From positions 1-47,744 of the forward strand of contig JACOUS010000001.1 in assembly GCA_016177735.1 (NCBI GenBank): a stretch of 47,744 bases of DNA, in the 5' to 3' direction. How positions within the stretch are numbered: the first letter of the stretch is position 1; every line of letters begins with the position of its first letter. Under the pieces are notes generated by a model. That model was not told the origin of the DNA. It saw only the letters and a program-made list of their open reading frames with translations, and ran no database searches. This DNA is from Ignavibacteriales bacterium (GTDB taxonomy: Bacteria; Bacteroidota; Ignavibacteria; Ignavibacteriales; Melioribacteraceae). A program made the translations under genes and the position numbers. Shown piece after piece: positions 41,801-47,744 of this stretch.

Positions 41801-42666
41801 TAAAAGGTGCCGAGATTCAGCTAAAGCGTTACGATGGAAAAATTGTTTGGGTGCGAGATACTTCTCATGTTGTCTGCGATTCTGCCAAAAAAAATATTTA
41901 TTATGAAGGAGGGCTTGAAGATATTACGGAACAAAAACGTGCAGAAGAGGAACTTATAATTGCAAAAGAAAAAGCAGAAATATCCGATAAACTTAAGTCG
42001 GAATTTCTTGCGCAGATGTCTCACGAAATCCGGTCGCCCATAAATATAATATTGAGCTTTGCCGGGTTGTTAAGAGACGAAATTGAAGATAAACTTGACG
42101 AATCTTTGAAAGAAAGTTTTACTGCAATTGAAAACGCCGGCAAGAGAATTATTCGTACAATAAACTTGATATTAAACATGTCCGAAATCCACGTAGGTGT
42201 TTATGAATTGAAGCCGAAGAAATTTGATATCGATGATGATGTTATAAGATTAATCCACGCAGAATATCATCACATTGCCAAAACAAAGAACCTCGATTTC
42301 AAAGTCAAGCGTTTAACAGAACATGCTGATATTTTTGCGGATGAATATTCGGTCAGCCAGATAATATCAAACCTTGTAGATAACGCTATTAAGTACACCA
42401 AAGAAGGATATGTTGAAATAATTATACGAAGAGATGCAAGCGAGCGTTTGTGTGTTGATGTTTGCGACAGCGGAATCGGGATATCGGAAGAATATCTGCC
42501 GAAAATTTTCAACGTCTTTAGTCAGGAAGAACAAGGTTACACACGACCTTACGAAGGTAACGGGCTTGGCTTGGCTCTCGTAAAAAAATATGTTGAGTTG
42601 AACAATGCTGAAATTGTAGTGGAAAGTAAAAAAGGAGCCGGCTCAAAATTTACTGTTACGTTTTAA
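38803..42666 (+). CDS. Membrane histidine kinase with five PAS and one GAF domain
   Basis: About 1287 residues from the ATG at 38803 (GTG at 38794 also in frame; AAGGTG suits the ATG better). Six hydrophobic segments (about 43-220) precede PAS domains near 238, 378, 504, 628 and 928, with a GAF domain at about 753-925 between the fourth and fifth. The HisKA box is FLAQMSHEIRSPINIIL with the phospho-accepting H near 1074. HATPase_c follows, with an N-box in NLVDNAIKYT, DSGIGIS and GNGLGLALVKK. It has SPI in place of the usual TPL/TPI after the H box. No receiver domain and no response-regulator gene nearby. It probably senses several intracellular or membrane signals. Confidence 0.95.
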   Translation: MQQEIKQTPKYETKRKNVPDRIKFFLAQKRESLIALNPSDEEEGRSSRLFITLIEVSIGICILLHGMFLFMKTFQLSSAEVILMASVFPFVFILFSIFCLVQVKAQRMYPTISIYVVVNFLSIAAAAFVFDGTVSPAWVLFIWPTAIAGVLLSPIYSIRMIVISVFYFFVLFVLARLNIYEPIYSFGTEGREFLMVAFQLIMLVSTAGFLTYLNMQGFHIALGRLKKETTGRKKAEEALRESEIRFRTLVEQSPFSTQVFRVDGSVITINKAYCELWGADEKDANFIINNYNVLKDEQLEAAGLMQYIKKAFGGEFTEIPVVEYDPQKTEMVSSTDLHKRWVIGYMWPVVDDNGEIIEVVLMHEDVTERKRAEQALRESENFRRTIIESEPECVKIVTIDGIILDMNPAGLRMLEAESLNEIKGKSVYRVLPAKWHEVFRKLSDKISKGESVVEEFEILGIKGSRKWVETHAVPLHDKNSKIYAQLAITRDITQRKQAEEDFRLSEERYRRLFNVSPVGVILEDSEGNILDVNEAFCKDYGYTREELIGKNVMILVPLQRREAVFDNIKKILNGQFLEHEALSLRKDGELRYIQLKETRIKLPDGRFGILSIENDITERRAAEEALKESEARFKILAESTSSAIFIYDQKFNYINPSGEKLLGYTQEELLNMNFWDVVHPDFKELIKERGNARLRGEKVTPRYEFKIKKKSGDERWIDFSASRIQYKGGNAAIGTAFDITERKHAEEALQQRFRLEQLISTFSANLVKSSSLTLNSIINNALKFLGEALHIDRTYVFQFNQDRTTADNTHEWCAEGIEPQIEKMKGIPTERFPWWMERMNRFENILIPSVEDLPDEAAAEKEILLMQNIQSILAVPMVYSNMLMGFVGFDSVKTKRTWSEEDISILKIVTDVVANALVRNQTEVVLRQSEEQYRNLFEGIPIGLYHTSLEGKLIRANRAMIDLLGYPDIESLRQINVSEMYVDHEARLNIQEELRLQGLIKGAEIQLKRYDGKIVWVRDTSHVVCDSAKKNIYYEGGLEDITEQKRAEEELIIAKEKAEISDKLKSEFLAQMSHEIRSPINIILSFAGLLRDEIEDKLDESLKESFTAIENAGKRIIRTINLILNMSEIHVGVYELKPKKFDIDDDVIRLIHAEYHHIAKTKNLDFKVKRLTEHADIFADEYSVSQIISNLVDNAIKYTKEGYVEIIIRRDASERLCVDVCDSGIGISEEYLPKIFNVFSQEEQGYTRPYEGNGLGLALVKKYVELNNAEIVVESKKGAGSKFTVTF

Positions 42667-42745
42667 TTGTTTATTAACTCAAGTCATTAATAAGAAAGAA
42701 TGGATATTCTATTTGTTATTTGACATTGCAAAAAAATATTGAAGC

Positions 42746-42773
42746 AAAAAGAGAGCGGCATGTGCCGCTCTCT
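42746..42773 (-). terminator. Terminator between convergent genes
   Basis: AGAGAGCGGCA (42750-42760) pairs perfectly with TGCCGCTCTCT (42763-42773). On the minus strand it is followed by TTTTGC, so it ends the T9SS gene transcript; the same stem may stop the kinase transcript. Confidence 0.85.
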
Positions 42774-42812
42774 TGATACTTGTCCGAAGGACTCCTTCGG
42801 AGATTCCGGATG

Positions 42813-44351
42813 TTATTTCATTAAAATCATTTTGCGAGTGGAAGTATAATTTCCTGATTCAAGTTTGTAGAAATAAATTCCGCTCGGCAATTCTGAACTC
42901 CCGCCTTGGCGGGCAAGCTGCGTTCCGAATTCTACACTATAATTACCGGCTTGTTTAAGTTCATTTACAAGTGTTGCAATTTCTCTTCCAAGAATATCAT
43001 AAACTTTCAATGTTGTGTAACCTGAAACCGGCAGTGTATAACTAATAGTTGTTGAAGGGTTGAACGGGTTCGGGTAATTTTGGTTCAGTGTAAAATCTGC
43101 CGGAATTTCTGTTGCGGCGTTTACATCTGTGACGCTGCCATCCGATAAAACATAAAAATTACTTACACTATTACTGCTGAAGGAAACAGTATTATTTGTT
43201 TTATCAACAGTAACATTATTGTTAAGTGTTGCCCAGCTTTGCAAAGAAGAATCCCAATACTTTACTTTAATTTCATTCTCTGTTAATCCGTAAAAATCCA
43301 ACTGCTCTTGTGTGTAGCCGAGTGTGAGATCAATATTATTTCCAAATTGCATATATCCGCCGTTTCGCCCGCCGTTCCACATAAAATTCATACCGGATTG
43401 ATTGAACATATTGATTTCATAAGCGGCAAAAATATTTTGTCCGCTTCGATTGGGCATATTTTCAGGATATGACTCGAACATTTGTCCGTAAATATTTCCA
43501 AGCATCATATGGCTTCCGACATTCCATCCTTGATGAATTTCGATAAATGAGTTTGGATTTGTAAAACAACGTATGCGGGAATTGCCGCCGTTGCTCAGCC
43601 ATCCGCCGAAACCAAAATGGAATGAAGAAGTGTCTCTCCAAACTTGACCGTTGATTTCATAAACAATTATCATCGATATTTTGCGGTTGGCGCCGAGAAG
43701 ACCGCCGGTAACTGTAATGCTGTCGCCATCTTCAGGGCGTTCTGCACCGCTTTCAGGTTTATACCAGAACGGACCAAAATTTAAATAGTAATTTGGTTCA
43801 CCATCTGAATCGGTGTCGAGATAATAATGACTCATAAAAAATGTTGTATCAACAATTGCTGTTCCGGCAATGGTAGTAACAGTAAGACTGTCGTGATTCC
43901 ATCCAAAACCATATCCGCCTTTGTAGGGATGATTGTAACCTCTGCACGAATCATTTCCATCGTGTCTGCCGGCATCGTTCCAATCTGCAAAGTACGGGTC
44001 TCTCCAAAATTGCCCGTTGATTTCATAAACAACAATTACGGGAAGTAAACTTGCAGAGCCTTCAAACTTTCCGCCGATGATTGTTACTTGCTCGCCGTTT
44101 TGCGGTCGTGTTGTTGTGCTATCGGGTTGATACCAAAAAGGTCCGAAGTTAAGAAAGTAGTCTGCAGAAGCATCGCCGTTTATATCCAAATAGTAAATAT
44201 CGTGTTGGTAGGAAGTGTCAATAATTACTGAACCGGAAACGGTAACACTGTCCAATTTATTTGGAACGAGATGACCGCCAAAATGCGGTTGTGCTTGCAT
44301 CGTTGCGATGAACAATGCTAATAAGAAAAAGGGAAGTATAAAGCGTTTCAT
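42813..44351 (-). CDS. Secreted protein with duplicated domain and T9SS sorting domain
   Basis: 512 residues. Signal peptide 1-20 (FIATMQAQ). Two related blocks lie at about 36-125 and 150-240: SVTVSGSVIIDTSYQHDIYY, LNFGPFWYQPDS and VVYEINGQFWRD against TVTTIAGTAIVDTTFFMSHYY, LNFGPFWYKPES and IVYEINGQVWRD. A glycine/asparagine/methionine-rich section follows (about 245-340). The sorting domain starts near 425 (NYPNPFNPSTT). At about 475-490 it contains GTQLARQGGSSE, encoded by a CCCGCC/GGCGGG palindrome, just before LPSGIYFYKL. The blocks resemble beta-strand domains that may bind cations or polymers, but I do not recognise the family. It lies between two related histidine kinases. Confidence 0.88.
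   Translation of the reverse strand: MKRFILPFFLLALFIATMQAQPHFGGHLVPNKLDSVTVSGSVIIDTSYQHDIYYLDINGDASADYFLNFGPFWYQPDSTTTRPQNGEQVTIIGGKFEGSASLLPVIVVYEINGQFWRDPYFADWNDAGRHDGNDSCRGYNHPYKGGYGFGWNHDSLTVTTIAGTAIVDTTFFMSHYYLDTDSDGEPNYYLNFGPFWYKPESGAERPEDGDSITVTGGLLGANRKISMIIVYEINGQVWRDTSSFHFGFGGWLSNGGNSRIRCFTNPNSFIEIHQGWNVGSHMMLGNIYGQMFESYPENMPNRSGQNIFAAYEINMFNQSGMNFMWNGGRNGGYMQFGNNIDLTLGYTQEQLDFYGLTENEIKVKYWDSSLQSWATLNNNVTVDKTNNTVSFSSNSVSNFYVLSDGSVTDVNAATEIPADFTLNQNYPNPFNPSTTISYTLPVSGYTTLKVYDILGREIATLVNELKQAGNYSVEFGTQLARQGGSSELPSGIYFYKLESGNYTSTRKMILMK
42900..42918. repeat. CAAG-tailed palindrome inside a T9SS gene
   Basis: CCCGCCTTGGCGGG (42900-42913) followed by CAAGC, in the sorting domain. It is the same element type as at 19028-19047 and 47669-47687. 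Confidence 0.75.
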
Positions 44352-44683
44352 TTTGGAGCCTCCATCTTTGTTTATGAATTTATGAATGATGTAAATATTT
44401 TATCGTGCTTGAAGGCAACAGAACTCATGCCATTTTCTATATATATCTAAACTCTTTTAATTAAACGAATTAATTTTTTTTAAGAACCGCAAATTTGCCT
44501 GAAGAATATTACCGATTGCCTGATATTGAAAATACAGGCAAAATTGTTCAGCAGTATTAATTGGATTGAAGTATAATATTGTAAGGAGCGCACAGAAATT
44601 TCGTCTATATAGACTGTATGTCCGAATTTCAAAAAAATTATATCAGTTATTGTTTTTGTGAATAATGAATTAACGAGGGCAGT
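44352..44683. other. Divergent intergenic region
   Basis: It lies between the T9SS gene (minus) and a histidine kinase gene (plus). No ORF or strong hairpin seen; it must hold both promoters. GGAGCC precedes the minus ATG and GAGGG the plus ATG. Confidence 0.4.
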
Positions 44684-46297
44684 ATGAAAATCTGGCTAAA
44701 AATTACCTTGCTTGTTATTCTAATTTCTACTGTAATACTTCAGGTTACACTTAACAATGTGCGCAGTAGAATGGAAGAGCAAGTATTAACGCTAAACGGC
44801 GAGCGGTTAAAAACACTGGCTGTGTCTGCATCGTCTCTTATCGACGGCGATACTTACAAGATGATAGACTTTAGGAAAACTTACTTGCTGGGAAAAAATG
44901 AATATTATATAAATACATCCAACCTGATAAAAAAACTACAATCGAATCTCGGAGACAAAGAAGAAATTTTTACACTTTCAAAAGTAAACGATGATGAAGC
45001 AATATTCGGAGTGATGTCCGATAAATTTTTATGTGTCGGCGATACCCTTCATTTAATAAGTAAGAAGAATAAAAAAGCATTGAACCAGGTTTACAACTTA
45101 AGAAAACCGCAGTACACAAAAATTTATTCAGATCAATACGGAATGTGGGTAAGCGGGTTGGCGCCAATTCTCGATTCCGGAAATAATGTAGTTGGTGCTG
45201 TTCAAGTAGACCGCGAATCAACTTTTATTTATCAGCAAATAAATGAAATAGACCAATATATTAATTACATCCGTCTGGTTTTTCTACCGGTCATTATTCT
45301 TTTTAGTATTGTTCTTTCAAGAATGATAACAAAGCCGATTAATAACGTGATAAAAGCAATCAACAATATTTCCAACGGAGATTACCGCAAGCCTCCGCAA
45401 ATTAAGTCATACGGAGAAGTAAAAAATCTGGTTGAATCTACCGAACAATTGAGGTGCACAATCCTTGAACAGCAGACAAAAATTTTTGATACTATCAAAG
45501 AACTGAGAGGAGCCAACCTCGAACTTGAAAAAGCGAAAGCAAGTATTGAATCATTGGATAAATTGAAATCCGAATTTCTCGCCTTAATTTCTCACGAAGT
45601 ACGAACACCCATCAATGTAATCAAAGGCAATCTGGATATCATCAAAATGGAAAATGACGATCTGAATCCGGCGGAGATGAATTATTTCTTTCATACGATC
45701 GATCTTGAGTTTAACAGACTTATCAGAACAATAGACGGCGTAGTAACTTTGGCGGAACTGCATTCCTGTACTTATCTGAAAAAAGAAGAAGAATTTGATT
45801 TACTGGAAATCGTTTACCCGATTTATAATGAATACAAACAACATGCTCATTTAAAGATGGTAGAAGTTCATCTTAACTTAGACAGTGACGAATACATTTT
45901 AACAGCAGATAAATATGCCGTCCAACAAGTAATAACGAATATTATTGATAATGCCGTAAAGTTTACACACAAAGGGAGTGTTGAAATAAATATTTCAAGC
46001 AAAAATGAGAGCGAAATTATTTTTGAAGTTTCGGATACGGGAGTCGGTATCTCTAAAGATTTTTTCCCGAATTTGTTTAAACCGTTCTTTCAAGAAGACA
46101 GCGGCTATTCAAGAAAGTACGAAGGAAATGGATTAGGCTTAGCTTTGATAAAGAAATGCGCAGACTTAAACGAAGCTTTAATAGAGATTGATTCAGAGAA
46201 AGGAATCGGAACCCGATTTGCAGTTGTGTTTGTTCGCAAAGAAAAATACAAGTTGAAATCGCAGCCGGTTCACGAAGAAATCAAGGTGCTTTCTTAA
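44684..46297 (+). CDS. Membrane histidine kinase with HAMP domain
   Basis: 537 residues. Membrane helix 1 (6-22), an extracytoplasmic sensor of about 165 residues (SSLIDGDTYKMIDF ... YGMWVSGLAPILDSGNNVVGAVQVD in pieces, probably a Cache-like fold), helix 2 (about 193-215), HAMP (TKPINNVIKAINNISNGDYR), coiled coil, then HisKA ALISHEVRTPINVIKGN with H near 304. HATPase_c has NIIDNAVKFTHKG, DTGVGIS and GNGLGLALIKK. The catalytic part is similar to that of the large kinase at 38803, down to FFQEDSGYSRKYEGNGLGLAL. It is an orphan without a regulator nearby. GAGGG precedes the ATG. Confidence 0.95.
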   Translation: MKIWLKITLLVILISTVILQVTLNNVRSRMEEQVLTLNGERLKTLAVSASSLIDGDTYKMIDFRKTYLLGKNEYYINTSNLIKKLQSNLGDKEEIFTLSKVNDDEAIFGVMSDKFLCVGDTLHLISKKNKKALNQVYNLRKPQYTKIYSDQYGMWVSGLAPILDSGNNVVGAVQVDRESTFIYQQINEIDQYINYIRLVFLPVIILFSIVLSRMITKPINNVIKAINNISNGDYRKPPQIKSYGEVKNLVESTEQLRCTILEQQTKIFDTIKELRGANLELEKAKASIESLDKLKSEFLALISHEVRTPINVIKGNLDIIKMENDDLNPAEMNYFFHTIDLEFNRLIRTIDGVVTLAELHSCTYLKKEEEFDLLEIVYPIYNEYKQHAHLKMVEVHLNLDSDEYILTADKYAVQQVITNIIDNAVKFTHKGSVEINISSKNESEIIFEVSDTGVGISKDFFPNLFKPFFQEDSGYSRKYEGNGLGLALIKKCADLNEALIEIDSEKGIGTRFAVVFVRKEKYKLKSQPVHEEIKVLS

Positions 46298-46315
46298 TTT
46301 GATGGTCGTTACAAA

Positions 46316-46424
46316 AGAGGTTGTCTCACAAGTAATTATTTATCTGAAATAGACCGCTGATGACGCTGGGTTAACGGTTTTTCACTGATTTATTTTTTAG
46401 AAAATTACTTTTGAAACAACCTCT
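46316..46424. repeat. MITE-like element with 22-bp inverted ends
   Basis: AGAGGTTGTCTCACAAGTAATT at 46316-46337 (22 bases; 20 match) is mirrored at 46403-46424. The interior holds GCTGATGACGCTG and a CACTGATTTATT phrase and no ORF. It lies between the kinase stop and the RRM gene stop and may also work as a terminator. Confidence 0.6.
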
Positions 46425-46497
46425 TGTTCTGCATTAATCGGTTATTACTTTTTTTAAAAAAATATATGTGACCAATAAATTTTTAAGAGATGATTGC

Positions 46498-46809
46498 TTA
46501 CCAGCGTTTGCCGCCGCCGCTTCTGGAACCACCACCGCCGCGATTGCCGCCGCTTCGTCTGCTGTCTGTTTTCGGACGTGCTTCGTTAACAACAATTTTT
46601 TTGCCGCCGACTTCTTTAGTGTTCAATTCTTTGATGGCGGTTTCAGCCGCTGCTTTTTCTTTCATCTCAACAAAAGCAAACCCTTTGGATTCGCCGGTGA
46701 ACATATCGCGTATAATTTTAACGCTTGTCACCGCACCGTAACCTTTGAAAAGTTCTTCAAGCTGTTGTTCGCTTACTTGTTGAGATAAATTGCCGATATA
46801 GATATTCAT
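46498..46809 (-). CDS. RRM RNA-binding protein
   Basis: 103 residues from the second ATG (46809; AAAGGAG six bases before it). One RRM domain: RNP2 is NIYIGNLS and RNP1 is SKGFAFVEM, with VTSVKIIRDMFTGE between them, over residues 1-80. The tail is arginine/glycine-rich (RRSGGNRGGGGSRSGGGKRW). Bacterial RRM proteins of this size act as RNA chaperones, often induced by cold. The RGG tail would add nonspecific RNA binding. Single-gene unit. Confidence 0.93.
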   Translation of the reverse strand: MNIYIGNLSQQVSEQQLEELFKGYGAVTSVKIIRDMFTGESKGFAFVEMKEKAAAETAIKELNTKEVGGKKIVVNEARPKTDSRRSGGNRGGGGSRSGGGKRW

Positions 46810-47210
46810 CATTTCTCCTTTAATTATATTATTTATTTTACTCTGAAAAGAAGTTAAATAACCGACCCGAATTCCGCTCAGAAATCAATAAAAGAATAAT
46901 TATGATACGGTTAATAAAATTTGATATAAGAAAAATAACTGTGGGCAGATTTCCTTTATCGAATTTTTGAATCGATAATAAATGACATTCAGAGCTGCTT
47001 ATTAAATACCCTCTATAAATACATTTGGTTTTCTAAATCTAATTTACATTATTTTCTATTAATTCCATAGTAGAGTGGAAATGCTAAGCCCGGCAAAGCG
47101 AGAAGCAAGTTGAACCATTCATTTCATCAAGAAAATTGAAGGCGGCTGCGTGCTGAATATTAAAAACAAAAAAAACCTTACAGTTTTATGACTATAAAGT
47201 TTTTTCGTTT
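46810..47210. other. AT-rich intergenic region
   Basis: No gene supported. The upstream part should hold the RRM promoter. A GC-richer patch at about 47083-47155 stands out but I could not fold it into a known RNA. A weak AAAAAACCTTA / TAAAGTTTTTT pairing lies near 47167-47205. Confidence 0.35.
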
Positions 47211-47253
47211 GCGGGGCCGACGAGACTTCCCGACTAGTCGGGACGACCTCCTG
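47211..47253 (-). pseudogene. 3-prime fragment of tRNA-Asp interrupted by a palindrome
   Basis: GCGGGGCCGACGAGACT (47211-47227) and CGACCTCCTG (47244-47253) match the intact tRNA-Asp gene at 47538 and on. The eight T-loop/T-stem bases between them are replaced by TCCCGACTAGTCGGGA (47228-47243), a perfect palindrome. Confidence 0.75.
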
Positions 47254-47500
47254 AGCGGCTAATTAAATGTTCGATGTACTTTCTACTTTTCATTTTCTTA
47301 ATCTCTTTTTCTCTACTTAGCGCATTACTTTTGTCTTCGTGCACTTCATAATAAACAAGTTCCCAGGGCATTCCTCGCTTTGTATATTTGCCCCAGCCCA
47401 TATTGTGGCGTTCTAATCTCCATGATAAATTATCAGTACTTCCGACATAGTATTTATCAATTTTTGGGGAGTGCAATATGTAAGTGTACCATTTGTACAT
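47234..47500 (-). CDS. GIY-YIG nuclease-like protein
   Basis: 89 residues from the ATG at 47500 (a TTG at 47506 is also in frame). It carries WYTYILHSPKIDKYYVGSTD (the GIY-YIG signature appears as Y-I-L...Y-V-G), LERHNMGWGKYTKRGMPWEL and ALSREKEIKKMKSRKYIEHL, the URI/UPF0213 subgroup of single-domain GIY-YIG nucleases. These may cut DNA; most have no proven role. The C-terminus (SRSGGRPD, TAG) is encoded by the tRNA-Asp 3-prime fragment and the palindrome, which supplies the stop codon. The gene lies between the intact tRNA-Asp and this fragment, as a small tRNA-associated insert. Confidence 0.88.
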   Translation of the reverse strand: MYKWYTYILHSPKIDKYYVGSTDNLSWRLERHNMGWGKYTKRGMPWELVYYEVHEDKSNALSREKEIKKMKSRKYIEHLISRSGGRPD

Positions 47501-47503
47501 AAA

Positions 47504-47532
47504 CAAAAAAAGCTCAGATAAGAATCTGAGCT
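47504..47532 (-). terminator. Terminator of tRNA-Asp
   Basis: AGCTCAGAT (47511-47519) pairs with ATCTGAGCT (47524-47532). On the minus strand it is followed by TTTTTTTGTTT. It lies five bases after the tRNA 3-prime end. Confidence 0.85.
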
Positions 47533-47536
47533 TTTC

Positions 47537-47613
47537 TGGCGGGGCCGACGAGACTCGAACTCGCGACCTCCTGCGTGACAGGCAGGCGTTCTAACCAACT
47601 GAACTACGACCCC
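47537..47613 (-). tRNA. tRNA-Asp (GTC)
   Basis: 77 bases including an encoded CCA. Acceptor stem GGGGTCG pairs with CGGCCCC (one T-G pair), discriminator G. D arm GTTC..GAAC. Anticodon arm CCTGC-CTGTCAC-GCAGG with anticodon GTC. Variable loop AGGTC. T arm GCGAG-TTCGAGT-CTCGT. The open frame across it is a translation of the tRNA and is not a gene. Confidence 0.97.
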
Positions 47614-47652
47614 TTTTAAAAATTCCAATAAACCAAGATACAAAAACCACAT

Positions 47653-47744
47653 CAGGCGTTCTAACCAATCCGCCGTAGGCGGACAAGCTGAACAGAGTTT
47701 ATCCCGATGATTTTTATCGGGAACCCCTTTTAAAAATTCCAATA
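47653..47744 (-). pseudogene. 5-prime fragment of tRNA-Asp with two palindrome insertions
   Basis: CAGGCGTTCTAACCAA (from 47653) and CTGAAC (47688-47693) match the 5-prime half of the intact tRNA. The 17-base flank that follows the tRNA 5-prime end (TTTTAAAAATTCCAATA at 47614-47630) is repeated at 47728-47744. Between the two blocks lies TCCGCCGTAGGCGGACAAG (47669-47687). After CTGAAC, TACGA is replaced by a 30-base insert AGAGTTTATCCCGA / TTTTTATCGGGAA. The window ends here. Confidence 0.75.

Noticed and set aside
47083-47155. GC-richer patch resembling part of an SRP RNA apical loop (AAGCCCGGCAAAGCGAGAAGC)
   Set aside because: The conserved GGAAG loop and symmetric internal loop cannot be formed; similarity is too weak to call a 4.5S RNA.
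47413-47742. 109-codon open frame on the minus strand
   Set aside because: It includes a translation of tRNA-Asp (VVVQLVRTPACHAGGREFES) and its broken copy; it is not a gene.

Overview
The window looks like chromosome from a member of the Ignavibacteria or a close relative in the Chlorobi/Bacteroidetes group. This is inferred from at least six secreted proteins that end in a C-terminal type IX secretion (T9SS) sorting domain carrying the NYPNPFNP motif, from genes for an outer-membrane envelope (LptE, heptosyltransferase-like GT9), and from AT-rich intergenic DNA crowded with small palindromes. No 16S gene or other taxonomic anchor is present.

Region 1 (1-5090) is accessory DNA. Four units (a T9SS protein, a RelE/RHH toxin-antitoxin pair, and two proteins with HEPN-like R-x4-H motifs) all read on the minus strand. 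Each is bounded by its own short inverted pair of 8-10 bp, as in a gene-cassette array without an integrase. Remnants of IS110-like and IS91-like transposases lie in and beside it.

Region 2 (5092-17702, minus strand) is a conserved housekeeping stretch: cdsA and a CPBP protease; a 1.1 kb repeat region; then a compact, largely overlapping gene string read from miaB through a SPOR protein, an MBL hydrolase, a sigma-54 activator, lptE, a family-2 glycosyltransferase, a TPR protein, 3-methyladenine glycosylase and a GT9 to a DUF3108 protein. It joins tRNA modification, envelope glycan/LPS export and DNA repair.

Region 3 (18106-30048, plus strand) holds rpiA, interrupted in frame by two palindromic elements, then four consecutive secreted genes. 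These are a 2072-residue beta-rich protein ending in Ig-like, dockerin-like, cohesin-like and T9SS sorting modules, two cohesin-plus-Ig-like T9SS proteins, and a shortened paralogue lacking a cohesin. Together they look like the parts of a surface-displayed cohesin/dockerin assembly.

Region 4 (30126-38376) carries an M28 peptidase, a DUF255 thioredoxin-domain protein, a GlsB/YeaQ protein, a SirB1-like protein, a small thioredoxin, a methyltransferase and small exported proteins. Two of them (GlsB/YeaQ and thioredoxin) share a homologous leader about 160 nt upstream of their starts.

Region 5 (38803-47744) has two related membrane histidine kinases flanking a divergent T9SS protein, an RRM RNA-binding protein, and a tRNA-Asp gene. 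The tRNA gene is surrounded by broken copies of itself and a GIY-YIG ORF.

The most distinctive theme is several families of short mobile-looking palindromes. They occur between genes, inside coding sequences (rpiA and two T9SS genes) and inside tRNA-Asp remnants. A larger hairpin repeat shows compensatory base changes between copies.
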